DNA of 64,000 bases from Aeromonas salmonicida subsp. salmonicida (GCF_001643305.1 NZ_LSGW01000001.1:1-64000); one strand, 5' to 3'; shown: positions 28,812-38,434, counted from the first letter of the stretch. Notes: a model not told the origin generated them from the sequence alone. Program-made: numbers and translations.

Positions 28812-29906
28812 ATGACCCCGCAGCAAAAATATCAGCAGGATTTGCAGCGCCCCGGCTTTGTGGCCGACCCGGCTCAGGCGATGGCCGTGACCCGCCTGGA
28901 GCGACTCTATCAGGATTTGTGCCAAAGCCCGACTCCGACCAGATCCCGCGGCCTGTTGGGCTGGTTGCAAAAGCCCAAGGCCAAGGAACCTGTCCTCGGG
29001 CTATATATGTGGGGCGGAGTGGGCAGAGGCAAGACCTGGCTGATGGATACTTTTTTCGAGAGCCTGCCGGGGACGCGAAAACTGCGTATCCACTTCCACC
29101 GTTTCATGCACAGGGTGCACGACGAACTCAAGGGACTGACCGGGCAGGCCGATCCGCTCAAGCTCATCGCCAGCAAGCTGGCCAGCGAGACAGATGTCAT
29201 CTGTTTCGATGAGTTTTTTGTCTCCGACATCACGGATGCCATGTTGCTTGGCACCCTGTTCCAGGAGCTGTTTGGTCATGGGGTTGTGCTGGTGGCGACC
29301 TCCAACATCCCGCCACAGGACCTTTATCGCAATGGTCTGCAACGGGCCCGTTTTCTGCCAGCAATAGAGCTCATCGAGCGTCATTGCGAGGTACTTAACG
29401 TGGATGGTGGCATCGACTATCGCTTGCGTACCCTGGAGCAGGCAGAGATATATCACTTCCCTCTGGATCAGCAGGCAAAATCCAATCTGGACCGATATTT
29501 CCAACAGTTAACGGGTCTGGAGCAGGTCAACGCTGGCAGTGTCGAGATCAATTATCGTCAATTGACGTCGCTGGGAATGGGGGAAGGTGTGCTGTACATG
29601 GAGTTCGAGCAACTTTGCTGTACTCCTCGCTCACAGGGCGACTATATAGAGCTGGCCCGCCTGTTTCATACTGTGCTGCTTGCTAATGTGCAACCCATGG
29701 GGGCTGGCACGGATGACGCGGCTCGCCGCTTCATCGCCATGGTGGACGAGTTCTATGAACGGCACGTCAAACTCATCATGTCGGCGGCTGTCCCCATGAC
29801 AGAACTCTACGGGAACGGGCTGCTGAATTTCGAATTCAAACGTTGTCTTTCACGGCTTCAGGAAATGCAATCGCACGAATACCTTGCCAGAGTGCACCTT
29901 CCTTAG
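28812..29906 (+). CDS. zapE: ZapE, AFG1-like ATPase of the division apparatus
   Basis: 364 residues with Walker A MWGGVGRGKTWLMD (about 66-79) and Walker B VICFDEFFVSDI, plus the AFG1 motifs RIHFHRFMHRVHDEL and LVATSNIPPQDLYRNGLQR. ZapE binds FtsZ late in division. The start at 28812 (MTPQQKYQQD) matches the family; the frame is open to 28749 but that would run into the promoter region shared with zapG. Intact. Confidence 0.94.
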   Translation: MTPQQKYQQDLQRPGFVADPAQAMAVTRLERLYQDLCQSPTPTRSRGLLGWLQKPKAKEPVLGLYMWGGVGRGKTWLMDTFFESLPGTRKLRIHFHRFMHRVHDELKGLTGQADPLKLIASKLASETDVICFDEFFVSDITDAMLLGTLFQELFGHGVVLVATSNIPPQDLYRNGLQRARFLPAIELIERHCEVLNVDGGIDYRLRTLEQAEIYHFPLDQQAKSNLDRYFQQLTGLEQVNAGSVEINYRQLTSLGMGEGVLYMEFEQLCCTPRSQGDYIELARLFHTVLLANVQPMGAGTDDAARRFIAMVDEFYERHVKLIMSAAVPMTELYGNGLLNFEFKRCLSRLQEMQSHEYLARVHLP

Positions 29907-29995
29907 TCACAATACCGCGCCTGCCAGTCGGATGGGCATCTGCGGCAGGTAGGGCCGGGCGACATTTGCTAGCTTCATGGCAGTGAAATTAGCAG

Positions 29996-30024
29996 GTGAT
30001 ATTTAAGGCAACTTCACTTATAAT
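29996..30024 (+). promoter_or_regulatory. Sigma-70 promoter and leader of rplM-rpsI
   Basis: GTGATA (29996-30001), 17 bp, perfect TATAAT (30019-30024), followed by a GC-rich discriminator typical of stringent control. The resulting leader of about 140 nt (to 30172) contains a small hairpin TGGG-AGAG-CCCCCA and is a candidate for L13 autoregulation as known in E. coli. The autoregulation is inference. Confidence 0.6.
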
Positions 30025-30172
30025 CGCCCGGCCCACGTTACAGCTGTCGATAAGACAGCGACACTTTAAGCTTTACTTGTATTCGAAGGGGTACAGGTAG
30101 GCCATCGTTTGTTGTTTGTGGGAGAGCCCCCATAAGCAATTGGGTCTGTAACAGGTAATTGGGTTTAACTTA

Positions 30173-30601
30173 ATGAAAACTTTCGTTGCCAAGCCAGAAA
30201 CCGTAAAACGTGACTGGTACATTGTGGACGCAGAGGGTAAAACTCTGGGTCGTATCGCAACCGAGATCGCTTCTCGTCTGCGTGGTAAGCACAAAGCTGA
30301 ATATACTCCGCACGTTGACACCGGTGATTACATCATCGTTGTAAACGCTGAGAAGGTACATGTAACCGGTAAGAAATTTACCGATAAAATCTACCATTCT
30401 CACTCCGGTTTCCCGGGTGGTATCAAGTCAATCAGCTTCGACAAGCTGATCAAGCGTAAGCCGGAAATGGTAATCGAAGCTGCTGTCAAAGGTATGCTGC
30501 CGAAGGGTCCTCTGGGCCGTGCCATGTTCCGTAAACTGAAAGTTTACGCAGGCGCCGAGCATGCTCATGCTGCTCAGCAACCTCAAGTACTGGATATCTA
30601 A
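30173..30601 (+). CDS. rplM: Ribosomal protein L13
   Basis: 142 residues, near-identical in layout to E. coli L13 ([54 protein letters not shown]). 50S protein needed early in assembly. Codon use (CGT, GGT, AAA, CTG) is strongly biased as in highly expressed genes. Co-transcribed with rpsI, 15 bp apart. Confidence 0.99.
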   Translation: MKTFVAKPETVKRDWYIVDAEGKTLGRIATEIASRLRGKHKAEYTPHVDTGDYIIVVNAEKVHVTGKKFTDKIYHSHSGFPGGIKSISFDKLIKRKPEMVIEAAVKGMLPKGPLGRAMFRKLKVYAGAEHAHAAQQPQVLDI

Positions 30602-30616
30602 TCGGGAACTGGCAAC

Positions 30617-31009
30617 ATGGCAGAAAATCAATACTACGGTACCGGCCGTCGCAAAAGCTCCACTGCTCGCGTGTTTATCAAAGCGGGTAGCGGTAAAATC
30701 GTAATCAACCAGCGCTCCCTGGAGCAGTACTTTGGCCGTCCGACTGCCCGCATGGTAGTTCGTCAGCCGCTGGAACTGGTTGAGATGACCGAGAAACTGG
30801 ATCTGTACATCACCGTTAATGGTGGTGGCATCTCCGGTCAAGCTGGTGCGATCCGTCACGGTATCACTCGTGCTCTGATGCAGTACGATGAAACCCTGCG
30901 CGCCGAACTGCGTAAAGCAGGCTTTGTTACTCGCGATGCCCGTAAGGTTGAGCGTAAGAAAGTCGGTCTGCACAAAGCTCGTAAGCGTCCGCAGTACTCC
31001 AAGCGTTAA
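30617..31009 (+). CDS. rpsI: Ribosomal protein S9
   Basis: 130 residues: [17 protein letters not shown] at the start, [19 protein letters not shown] in the middle and the basic C-terminal tail [16 protein letters not shown] end that reaches the P-site tRNA. Intact and followed by a strong terminator. Confidence 0.99.
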   Translation: MAENQYYGTGRRKSSTARVFIKAGSGKIVINQRSLEQYFGRPTARMVVRQPLELVEMTEKLDLYITVNGGGISGQAGAIRHGITRALMQYDETLRAELRKAGFVTRDARKVERKKVGLHKARKRPQYSKR

Positions 31010-31040
31010 TTCGCTTTTTGTACTCACTCTCACGAGTGTC

Positions 31041-31073
31041 AAAAAAGCCTGGCCATGTGCCAGGCTTTTTTTA
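31041..31073 (+). terminator. Intrinsic terminator of rplM-rpsI
   Basis: 13-bp stem AAAAAAGCCTGGC (31041-31053) with GCCAGGCTTTTTT (31059-31071) and a 5-nt loop. Confidence 0.95.
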
Positions 31074-31162
31074 TTGGTAATATTAGCTATGCCAATGCTA
31101 ACACCACGTCACAAAAGACAAAAAAATGTATATTTATTGTTTTTGCCCTTCGCTGGTCTTTC

Positions 31163-31191
31163 TTGTCAAGTTGTTATCTTTTCTTTAAAAT
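31163..31191 (+). promoter_or_regulatory. Candidate sigma-70 promoter of petABC
   Basis: TTGTCA (31163-31168), 17 bp, TAAAAT (31186-31191), about 114 bp before petA, in an AT-rich stretch between the rpsI terminator and petA. Confidence 0.55.
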
Positions 31192-31304
31192 TCCCTCGGT
31201 TTTTCTGTGACAATTGTAACTCCGCTTCCGCCGCTGTTGTCACGGAAGAAAGGGGAACAGGGACACAATAAGAATGTGCGGAGTCCACATGGGAGAGTTT
31301 TTGG

Positions 31305-31898
31305 ATGAGCAATGCGCCAGTTGATACCGGTCGCCGCAGATTTCTTACCTGGTCAACGGTTGCCGTTGGTGGGGTAGGAGCTGCTTTTACCGCAGTGCCG
31401 TTTATAAAGTCATGGAACCCGAGTGCCAAGGCCAAAGCGGCGGGCGCTCCGGTAGAAGTGGATATCAGTAAGTTGGAACCAGGCCAGCTCATCCGTGTTG
31501 AGTGGCGAGGCAAACCGGTCTGGGTGGTGAAACGCACCAAGCAGACGCTGGATGCACTGGCGGCTCACGATGGCCAGCTGCGGGATCCCGCATCTGACGA
31601 ACCACAGCAGCCGGATTATGCCCATAACGGCTACAGATCCATCAAACCCGAGATTTTTGTTGCGGTCGGCATTTGTACCCATTTAGGATGCTCTCCTTCC
31701 TACCTGCCGGATAACTTCGGTGAGCAGGTTCAAGGCGTGACCTCCGGTTTCTTCTGCCCGTGCCATGGCTCCAAGTTCGACATGGCTGGTCGAGTGTTCC
31801 AGGGGGTGCCTGCACCCTTGAACCTGGTCATTCCGCCGTACCAATATCTTAGCGACACCACCATCCTGGTCGGTGCCGATGATGGCAAGGAGGCCTGA
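31305..31898 (+). CDS. petA: Rieske iron-sulfur subunit of the cytochrome bc1 complex
   Basis: 197 residues. Twin-arginine-like signal/anchor (RRRFLTWSTVAVGG), then the Rieske domain with box I CTHLGC (about 124-129) and box II CPCHGS (about 151-156) that bind the [2Fe-2S] cluster. Transfers electrons from ubiquinol to cytochrome c1. First gene of petABC. Confidence 0.97.
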   Translation: MSNAPVDTGRRRFLTWSTVAVGGVGAAFTAVPFIKSWNPSAKAKAAGAPVEVDISKLEPGQLIRVEWRGKPVWVVKRTKQTLDALAAHDGQLRDPASDEPQQPDYAHNGYRSIKPEIFVAVGICTHLGCSPSYLPDNFGEQVQGVTSGFFCPCHGSKFDMAGRVFQGVPAPLNLVIPPYQYLSDTTILVGADDGKEA

Positions 31899-31900
31899 CC

Positions 31901-33118
31901 ATGTTTTCCAAACTGATGGGCTGGATTGACTATCGTTTTCCGCTCACTGCCATGTACAACGACCATATGGCCAAGTACCCGGCACCAAAGAACCTGAATT
32001 TCTGGTACTTCTTTGGCTCGCTGGCCATGTTGGTACTGGTCAATCAGATCATCACCGGCATCTGGCTGACTATGAACTACAACCCTTCTGCTGAGGGTGC
32101 CTTTGCTTCAGTCGAATACATAATGCGGGATGTGGACTACGGCTGGCTGCTGCGCTACATGCACTCCACCGGGGCCTCTGCGTTCTTTGTGGTGGTGTAT
32201 CTGCACATGTTCCGCGGCATGATCTATGGCTCTTATCAGAAGCCGCGTGAGTTGCTCTGGATCTTCGGCATGCTGATCTTTCTGGTGCTGATGGCGGAAG
32301 CCTTCATGGGATATCTGCTGCCCTGGGGCCAGATGTCATTCTGGGGGGCTCAGGTCATCATCTCGTTGTTTGGTGCCATTCCTGTGATCGGAGAGGATCT
32401 GACCCTGTGGATCCGTGGTGACTATGTCATCTCGGGGGCGACCCTGAACCGCTTCTTCGCGCTGCATGTCATAGCGTTGCCGCTGGTGCTGGTGATGCTG
32501 GTGGCCATGCATATATTGGCGCTGCACGAAGTTGGCTCCAACAACCCTGACGGCATCGACATCAAGAAGCACAAGGATGCTAACGGCTGGCCGCTGGATG
32601 CGGTGGCTTTCCACCCTTACTTCACCGTCAAGGACATGATCGGCGTGGCCGGTTTCCTGTTCTTCTTCTGCGCCATCATCTTCTTCAAGCCGGATATGTG
32701 GGGCTACTTCCTCGAGAAGCCGAACTTTGAAGTGGCCAATGGTCTGAAGACGCCGGCGCATATCGCTCCTGTGTGGTACTTCACTCCTTTCTACGCCATC
32801 CTGCGGGCGGTGCCGGACAAGTTGCTCGGTGTCATCATGATGGGTCTCTCCATCGTAGTGCTGTTCCTGCTGCCTTGGCTGGATCGCTGCAAGGTACGCT
32901 CCGTTCGCTATCGCAGCACGCTGCACAAGCTGAATATCGCCCAGTTCGTGGTCTGCTTCGTCATTCTCGGTATCCTCGGCGTCTTGCCATCGACCCCGAC
33001 CTTGACCCTGGTTGCCCAGTTCTGCTCGCTGGGGTATTTCGGGTTCTTTGTCCTGCTGTTCTTCTACAGCAAGAATGAGCGTACCAAGCCGCTGCCGGAG
33101 AGGGTGACATTCAAATGA
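31901..33118 (+). CDS. petB: Cytochrome b subunit of the bc1 complex
   Basis: 405 residues, polytopic. Haem-ligand histidine pairs are visible in RYMHSTGASAFFVVVYLHMFRG and in FALHVIALPLVLVMLVAMHILALHEVG. The Qo motif region and the C-terminal helices (to residue about 400) make it a full-length bacterial cytochrome b. Overlaps petC by 4 nt. Confidence 0.97.
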   Translation: MFSKLMGWIDYRFPLTAMYNDHMAKYPAPKNLNFWYFFGSLAMLVLVNQIITGIWLTMNYNPSAEGAFASVEYIMRDVDYGWLLRYMHSTGASAFFVVVYLHMFRGMIYGSYQKPRELLWIFGMLIFLVLMAEAFMGYLLPWGQMSFWGAQVIISLFGAIPVIGEDLTLWIRGDYVISGATLNRFFALHVIALPLVLVMLVAMHILALHEVGSNNPDGIDIKKHKDANGWPLDAVAFHPYFTVKDMIGVAGFLFFFCAIIFFKPDMWGYFLEKPNFEVANGLKTPAHIAPVWYFTPFYAILRAVPDKLLGVIMMGLSIVVLFLLPWLDRCKVRSVRYRSTLHKLNIAQFVVCFVILGILGVLPSTPTLTLVAQFCSLGYFGFFVLLFFYSKNERTKPLPERVTFK

Positions 33119-33849
33119 AAAGAATAATATTTGCAGTGCTGGCCTTGCTGCCCAGCCTGGCGCTTGCTGCTGGCGGTACTTTCCCACTGGACAAGGCCGA
33201 CTATGACCTGAATGACAAGGCGTCTCTGCAGCGTGGTGCCACGACCTTCATGAACTACTGTGCCGGTTGTCACTCTACCCAGTACCAGCGCTACAACCGC
33301 GTTGCGCAAGATCTGGGGATTCCTGATGAGCTGATGAGGGAAAATCTTATCTTCACGGGAGCCCAAATCGGCGATCTGATGAAAATCTCCATGTCGGAGA
33401 AGGATGCGGCCAAGTGGTTTGGTGCACCGCCTCCCGACCTGACGCTGGTAGCGAGGGTGCGCGGGGCTGACTGGGTTTATACCTATTTGCGCTCTTTCTA
33501 TGTGGATGAGACTCGTCCGTTTGGCGTGAACAACGCTGTTTTCCCGTCCGTGGGCATGCCTCACGTGCTGGAGCCGCTGCAAGGCACGCCCCGTGCCGAG
33601 TTTGCGACCCACACTGTGGATGGGGTGGACGTACAGCAGGTTGTCAGTGTCAAATCTGACGGCAACGGTGAAATGAATAACGAAGAGTATGATCAGACGG
33701 TACTGGATCTGGTAAACTTCTTGGTCTACTCGGCTGAACCGGTACAACAGGAGCGCGAACGCATGGGCTTCTGGGTACTTGGATTCATCGTAATCTTCTT
33801 CATCTTCACTGTGCTGTTGAAGAAGGAATTCTGGCGCGACGTTCACTAA
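33115..33849 (+). CDS. petC: Cytochrome c1 subunit of the bc1 complex
   Basis: 244 residues: cleavable signal (IIFAVLALLPSLALAAG), a haem-binding CxxCH (NYCAGCHSTQ), the axial methionine region VGMPHVLEPL, and a C-terminal membrane anchor (LGFIVIFFIFTVLLKKEFWRD). Start overlaps petB as ATGA. Confidence 0.96.
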   Translation: MKRIIFAVLALLPSLALAAGGTFPLDKADYDLNDKASLQRGATTFMNYCAGCHSTQYQRYNRVAQDLGIPDELMRENLIFTGAQIGDLMKISMSEKDAAKWFGAPPPDLTLVARVRGADWVYTYLRSFYVDETRPFGVNNAVFPSVGMPHVLEPLQGTPRAEFATHTVDGVDVQQVVSVKSDGNGEMNNEEYDQTVLDLVNFLVYSAEPVQQERERMGFWVLGFIVIFFIFTVLLKKEFWRDVH

Positions 33850-33867
33850 GCGACCAGATCCGGGTAA

Positions 33868-33912
33868 TATAATGCACGGCAATGAAGACCAAGATGCTTC
33901 ATTGCCGTTTCT
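33868..33912 (+). promoter_or_regulatory. TATAAT box followed by a terminator-like hairpin between petC and sspA
   Basis: TATAAT at 33868-33873 without a good -35, then a perfect 11-bp hairpin CGGCAATGAAG (33877-33887) / CTTCATTGCCG (33897-33907) with T-rich TTTCTGCTTTTT after it. Most simply this is the petABC terminator. If the TATAAT is used for sspA, the same hairpin would lie in the sspA leader. Confidence 0.55.
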
Positions 33913-33936
33913 GCTTTTTAATGACGGGAGGGTTCA

Positions 33937-34566
33937 ATGGCTGTAGCTGCCAATAAGCGTTCGGTAATGACGCTGTTTTCCGGTGCCAACGATATGTTCA
34001 GCCATCAGGTGCGTATTGTCCTGGCGGAGAAGGGTGTTAGCGTAGATATTTGCCAGGTTGACCCAAGCAACTTGCCAGATGAGCTGGCCGAGCTGAACCC
34101 GTACAACACTGTACCGACTCTGGTCGATCGTGAGCTGGCACTGTACACCTCACGCATCATCATGGAGTATCTGGACGAGCGCTTCCCGCACCCGCCCCTG
34201 ATGCCGGTTTACCCGGTTGCCCGTGGTAACAGCCGTCTGATGATGCATCGCATCGAGCTGGACTGGTACTCCCTGGCCGACAAGATCATGGCAGGTACCG
34301 ATGTCGATGCGGCGCGTGCCGAATTGCGTGACAACCTGCTGGCCATCGCGCCTATCTTCGGTGAAATGCCGTATTTCATGAGCGAAGAGTTCGGTCTGGT
34401 CGATTGCTACATGGCACCGCTGTTGTGGCGTCTGCCCAGTCTGGGGATCGATTTCGCCGGTCGAGGTGCCAAAGAGCTGAAAGCCTATATGGTTCGTCTG
34501 TTCGAGCGTGAATCCTTCCAGGCTTCATTGACTGAAGCTGAACGTGAGATCCGCGCTGGCGTATGA
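33937..34566 (+). CDS. sspA: SspA, stringent starvation protein A
   Basis: 209 residues of the glutathione-S-transferase fold (MTLFSGANDMFSHQVRIVLAEKGV, LNPYNTVPTLVDRELALYTSRIIMEYLDERFPHPPLMP). It binds RNA polymerase rather than acting as a transferase and supports stationary-phase and acid-tolerance transcription. ATG with GGGAGGG upstream; overlaps sspB as ATGA. Confidence 0.97.
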   Translation: MAVAANKRSVMTLFSGANDMFSHQVRIVLAEKGVSVDICQVDPSNLPDELAELNPYNTVPTLVDRELALYTSRIIMEYLDERFPHPPLMPVYPVARGNSRLMMHRIELDWYSLADKIMAGTDVDAARAELRDNLLAIAPIFGEMPYFMSEEFGLVDCYMAPLLWRLPSLGIDFAGRGAKELKAYMVRLFERESFQASLTEAEREIRAGV

Positions 34567-34988
34567 GCATGGAACCAACAATGACACCCAGTCGCCCGTA
34601 TCTGTTACGGGCGTTCTTTGACTGGTTGCTGGATAACGAGCTGACCCCGCATCTGGTGGTCAACGTCAATATCCCCCATGTGATGGTGCCGATGCAGTTT
34701 GTTCAGGATGGACAGATAGTGTTGAACATAGCGCCGCGTGCAGTAGGACAGTTCCACATGGACAATGAAGCGGTCAGCTTTAGTGCCCGTTTTGGCGGTG
34801 TCTCCCAGCAGGTTTATATCCCTATGGCCGCCATACTGGCGATTCATGCCAGGGAGAACGGCGTGGGTGCCCTGTTCCCGCCCGAGCCAGGTTACGACCT
34901 CTGGCTGGAGCAGGCCGAAGCACCGGTGGAGCCTGAGCCGGAACCACCGCGGCCGACCGGTCGGCCGACGTTGAAAGTCATCAAATAA
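34563..34988 (+). CDS. sspB: SspB, ClpXP adaptor for SsrA-tagged proteins
   Basis: 141 residues: compact SspB fold (RPYLLRAFFDWLLDNELTPHLVVN, IVLNIAPRAVGQFHMDNEAVSFSARFGG) followed by a Pro/Glu-rich linker and a short C-terminal ClpX-binding tail ending RPTLKVIK. Delivers SsrA-tagged polypeptides to ClpXP. First ATG kept, though starts 2 or 6 codons later are possible. Confidence 0.96.
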   Translation: MSMEPTMTPSRPYLLRAFFDWLLDNELTPHLVVNVNIPHVMVPMQFVQDGQIVLNIAPRAVGQFHMDNEAVSFSARFGGVSQQVYIPMAAILAIHARENGVGALFPPEPGYDLWLEQAEAPVEPEPEPPRPTGRPTLKVIK

Positions 34989-35018
34989 AAAAACGCAGCC
35001 AACTGGCTGCGTTTTTTT
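34988..35018. terminator. Bidirectional terminator between sspB and dolP
   Basis: 13-bp stem AAAAAACGCAGCC (34988-35000) with GGCTGCGTTTTTT (35005-35017) and an AACT loop. It begins on the last bases of sspB. Confidence 0.93.
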
Positions 35019-35041
35019 ATTTCTGTTTGCTATCTGCTCGC

Positions 35042-35620
35042 TCAGTTCTGGGCGAACTCGAACGCTTTGATCACGCGCTTCACGCCACTGACGTGGCGAG
35101 CGATCTCAACGGCCTGGTCCCCTTCCTGGCGAGTCACCAGGCCAATCAGGAACACCTCGCCGTTCTCGGTGACCACCTTGACCTTGGCGCTGTCGAAGTT
35201 TTTGGCCCCCAGCATGTCTGCACGGACCTTGGAGGTGATCCAGGAGTCATTGCTGCGCACCCCTATGTTGACTGGCTGGCCGAGTCGCAGCTCATTGTAG
35301 ACATGGCGTACGCCGTCGATACGGGCCACGACCTTGCCTGCTTCGAGCTTGTATGCGTCAGAAGGTGTCTGGCCGACCAGCAGTACACGGCCGTTGTTGC
35401 TGTAGACGCTGATCTTGCTGGCTGTACTCAAGGGTTTGTTGTCGGCCAATAGATTGGCAGCTTTCAGTTCGATGGCCTGATCATCCCACTGGGCACCCAG
35501 AGTGCGGCGATCGCCGGAAGCCTTGGCAGTGCCTGCGGCACCGCCTACTACCACGGCTGCGCAGCCTTGCAGCAGCAGGGTGCCAGCCAGCAGGCCGAGC
35601 AGGAGTGTTTGCTTCTTCAT
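35042..35620 (-). CDS. dolP: DolP (YraP), outer-membrane BON-domain lipoprotein
   Basis: 192 residues with a lipoprotein signal ending LLLQGC (Cys20) and two BON domains (KAANLLADNKPLSTASKISVYSNNGRVLLVGQ; SKVRADMLGAKNFDSAKVKVVTENGEVFLIG). It supports outer-membrane integrity and division-site envelope processes. Start at 35620 gives the lipoprotein signal; the open frame extends upstream into diaA but lacks sense there. Confidence 0.94.
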   Translation of the reverse strand: MKKQTLLLGLLAGTLLLQGCAAVVVGGAAGTAKASGDRRTLGAQWDDQAIELKAANLLADNKPLSTASKISVYSNNGRVLLVGQTPSDAYKLEAGKVVARIDGVRHVYNELRLGQPVNIGVRSNDSWITSKVRADMLGAKNFDSAKVKVVTENGEVFLIGLVTRQEGDQAVEIARHVSGVKRVIKAFEFAQN

Positions 35621-35624
35621 GGTT

Positions 35625-36215
35625 TCAATCTTCCTGTTGCGGGAAAAGTGTCTGGTCGATGAGATCACACAGACAGTGTAGGGTCAACAGGTTAACCTCC
35701 AGAATACGGGGGCGTCGGGCGGATGGTACCCGGATCTCCACATCGTTGGGACCGAGCAGCCCGGCGATCTCACCACCGTCCCCCCCACCGAGCACCACTA
35801 TGGTCATATCCCGTGATAACGCGGCCTCCGCGGCCTTGATCAAGCTACGACTATTACCTGTGGTGGTGATGACCACCAGGATGTCGCCGGCTTGCCCCAA
35901 GGCCCGGATCTGTTTGGCATAGACCTCTTCGAAGCCGTGATCGGTGGCGATGGCGCTGATGGTTGCCATGTCTGGGGTCAGTGCCATGCCCGGCAGGGAA
36001 GGGCGTTCGGTCTCGTAACAGTTGACCAGCTCGGAGATGAACAGCTGGGCTAGCGCCGCAGAGGGACCATTACCGCATGCCATCACCTTGTGGCCATTGA
36101 GCAGACAGATGGTCAGCATCTGGGCCGCAGTATGGATAGCGTCCGGCAGCGCCTCGGCGGCGGCAATTTTGGTCTGGATGCTTTCGGTGTAGTTTTCTTT
36201 GATGCGGTCAGTCAT
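35625..36215 (-). CDS. diaA: DiaA, DnaA-binding SIS-domain protein
   Basis: 196 residues of the phosphosugar-isomerase-like SIS fold ([42 protein letters not shown]). DiaA tetramers promote timely DnaA assembly at oriC. GmhA is the closest alternative, but length and the yraN-diaA-dolP context support DiaA. Confidence 0.94.
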   Translation of the reverse strand: MTDRIKENYTESIQTKIAAAEALPDAIHTAAQMLTICLLNGHKVMACGNGPSAALAQLFISELVNCYETERPSLPGMALTPDMATISAIATDHGFEEVYAKQIRALGQAGDILVVITTTGNSRSLIKAAEAALSRDMTIVVLGGGDGGEIAGLLGPNDVEIRVPSARRPRILEVNLLTLHCLCDLIDQTLFPQQED

Positions 36216-36224
36216 AGGGTCCTC

Positions 36225-36606
36225 TTAAAATGCGTTCTGGATCCAGTTTGGCTGGTCATCCTCAAACGCGATCACATCGAATCGGCAGGCCTGACTGGCC
36301 TCGTTGATGGCATGTTGCGTTAAATAGTGGCGCGCTGCCAGCACGATCTTGTGCTGTTTGCTCCGGGTGACAGAGCTGGCGGCCCCGCCATGGCTGGCAT
36401 GGGCGCGGTATCTGACCTCAACAAACACCAGGGTATCCCCCTGGCGCATGATGAGATCGATTTCGCCGCCGCGGCAGCGATAGTTGCGAGTCACGGGTTG
36501 CAGGCCGCGAGCGTTCCGCTACTTGCTCAAAGTGTTGCCCCTTGTTCGTCGGTGACGGAAACAGGTTCTGCCACTGCTGGCTCATCCGTGCCAATAGATC
36601 CTTCAT
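36225..36606 (-). pseudogene. yraN: yraN (UPF0102 endonuclease-like), frameshifted
   Basis: The N-terminal frame reads NKGQHFEQVAER; the C-terminal frame reads ARGLQPVTRNYRCRGGEIDLIM and runs to the stop with the family motifs GGEIDLIM and VFVEVRYR. They are in different frames and an in-frame stop precedes the second. Compared with my memory of E. coli YraN, three residues are missing at the join, which fits an 11-nt deletion near 36508-36516 (382 nt present; 393 would be 131 codons). The start overlaps the lpoA 3' end by about 80 bp. Could be a real lesion or a sequencing error. Confidence 0.8.
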
Positions 36607-38434
36607 TGGGGGCTCCCTCAAGCTGAGGTGCTGCACTGTCGCTGACCAGTTCACCATTCTGATAGGTGGCCCAATCCAGTACCCGCACAATGTTGCCATT
36701 GGCATCCACGCTCAGCTGTCCGCTCATGCCTGGTTGTTGCATGGCATTGACCTTGCGCATCTGCTGCAGGTTTTCTGCCAGGCTGACGGCATCGTAGCCC
36801 AGTGCGAACAGGCGCATCAGGTCACCCTGGGTCTGCGGCCAGAGCAGTGCGATCTGCTCCCGTTGCTGCTCGTAGCCACCCAGCAGCAGCGGCATGTCTG
36901 AGATGTGCATACCATTGAGCTCGGAGGCGACCTCTGTGGTGGCGCTGTCGTAGCTGCGTGAGCTGCTGTAGATGGGCAGGCTGCCCATGGGATTGACCGA
37001 GATGTCCACGTAGGGCTTGATCATCCGGGTCTCCAGGCTATTGGCGACCACGTAGACCACATCTATGCTGCGTGGCGCGGCTGCGGATAGTTGTACCACC
37101 TCCCCGGCCCGTGCGGTCGAGCGACCACTCAGAGCATTCTTGACCATGCCCTGCACTTCGTTACGAGCACCAAAGGTGGCCACGACCGGCTTGTCCTGAC
37201 TCACTGTGGCCCATGCCTGCTCGAATGCCTTGATACTGCTGTAGCCAATTCGGCCCTGAGCAGCGATCAGCAGCGGTTTTCGGTAACCCTGACCGTAGAG
37301 ATATTGCGCGGCCTGGGCTGCATCGGCAGCGGCAGAGAGCGAGAAGTAGAAGGTGCTGTCGTTGACGATAGGTTTGTCCAACTCGTTCAGCGCCAGCACG
37401 GGCACGGTCGGATTGGCCTTGAGCAGCTCCTCGACTCTGTCCTTGAGCAGCGGGCCAATGATCATGTTGGCCCCTTCCTGAATGGCTTGCTTGTAGAGTT
37501 CGCCCATCGCCTTGGTCTGGGTGTCGTAGAAGTTCAGGGTAAATTGGCTCTGATTCTCCTTGTAAGACATCAACATACCGTTGCGAATGGCTGCGCCCTG
37601 CGGCTCGAGATTGCCCGAGAGCGGCAGGAACACGGCGATCTGCTGCAGCGCATTGATGTGGCTGGTGGCGAGATCCCCCAGACCGGCCGGCATGTCTTTC
37701 TGGGCCGGGTGGTCAGGGAAAGCCTGTTTCCATCCTGCCAGCTGACGGGCCAGCTGACTGGGCTGGGCACCGAACTCGTTAACCAGTGCAGCCAGTCGCA
37801 GCCAACCTGTGGTCACGTCAGGGGCTGGCGCCTCTTCCAGTGCCTGCAAGGTGGAGGGTGTCATGCTCTTCAGCAGAGACCAGATTTGCTGATGGTTGGT
37901 CGCCAGCTCATTCTGGGCCAGATAGGGCTCCATCAAGATCAGCGACTTGGCTGCACCAAACTTGTTGTTGATATCCAGCTGCAGCACTACCCGCTGGCGA
38001 TACCAATTTTTCTGCGTATCGGCATCCAGCGGCACGTCCGGTTTACCCTCCAGCAGGATCAGCGCCTGGTTGGCGTTGCCCTGGGCGAGCAACAGATGTG
38101 CCTGCAACAGTTGCAGCTGCGCTTTCTGCTCCGCGCTCTGGGCCTGCTTCTGTAGTTGCTGGTATAGCGCCGATGCCGGCTTGGCTTGGCCGAGTGCCAA
38201 GTAGCTGCGTGCCGCCATCACCTGCCAAGTAAAGGCTTCGGCAGGTTTGACAGGATCCACCTGCTCCAGATACCACTGGGCATTTTTGGTCAGATCCGAG
38301 AATGCCGACGGCATACCTGGCTGCCCGGAAGGTTGATTGGGCCCCGACGCACAGGCGGCGAGCAGTGCTGCCGCGAGTATGATGCCGAAGAGTCGTGATA
38401 CACTTAGCTGCTTTGTAACCCGGTTCAAGTTCAT
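36527..38434 (-). CDS. lpoA: LpoA, outer-membrane lipoprotein activator of PBP1a
   Basis: 635 residues. Lipoprotein signal with Cys28 (ILAAALLAAC), an N-terminal TPR-like helical domain (residues about 40-260) and a C-terminal periplasmic-binding-protein-like domain (IAVFLPLSGNLEPQGAAIRNGML, GPLLKDRVEELLKANPTVPVLALN). It spans the periplasm to stimulate PBP1a. The start at 38434 is chosen for the lipoprotein signal. Divergent from rsmI, the enteric arrangement. Confidence 0.95.
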   Translation of the reverse strand: MNLNRVTKQLSVSRLFGIILAAALLAACASGPNQPSGQPGMPSAFSDLTKNAQWYLEQVDPVKPAEAFTWQVMAARSYLALGQAKPASALYQQLQKQAQSAEQKAQLQLLQAHLLLAQGNANQALILLEGKPDVPLDADTQKNWYRQRVVLQLDINNKFGAAKSLILMEPYLAQNELATNHQQIWSLLKSMTPSTLQALEEAPAPDVTTGWLRLAALVNEFGAQPSQLARQLAGWKQAFPDHPAQKDMPAGLGDLATSHINALQQIAVFLPLSGNLEPQGAAIRNGMLMSYKENQSQFTLNFYDTQTKAMGELYKQAIQEGANMIIGPLLKDRVEELLKANPTVPVLALNELDKPIVNDSTFYFSLSAAADAAQAAQYLYGQGYRKPLLIAAQGRIGYSSIKAFEQAWATVSQDKPVVATFGARNEVQGMVKNALSGRSTARAGEVVQLSAAAPRSIDVVYVVANSLETRMIKPYVDISVNPMGSLPIYSSSRSYDSATTEVASELNGMHISDMPLLLGGYEQQREQIALLWPQTQGDLMRLFALGYDAVSLAENLQQMRKVNAMQQPGMSGQLSVDANGNIVRVLDWATYQNGELVSDSAAPQLEGAPNEGSIGTDEPAVAEPVSVTDEQGATL

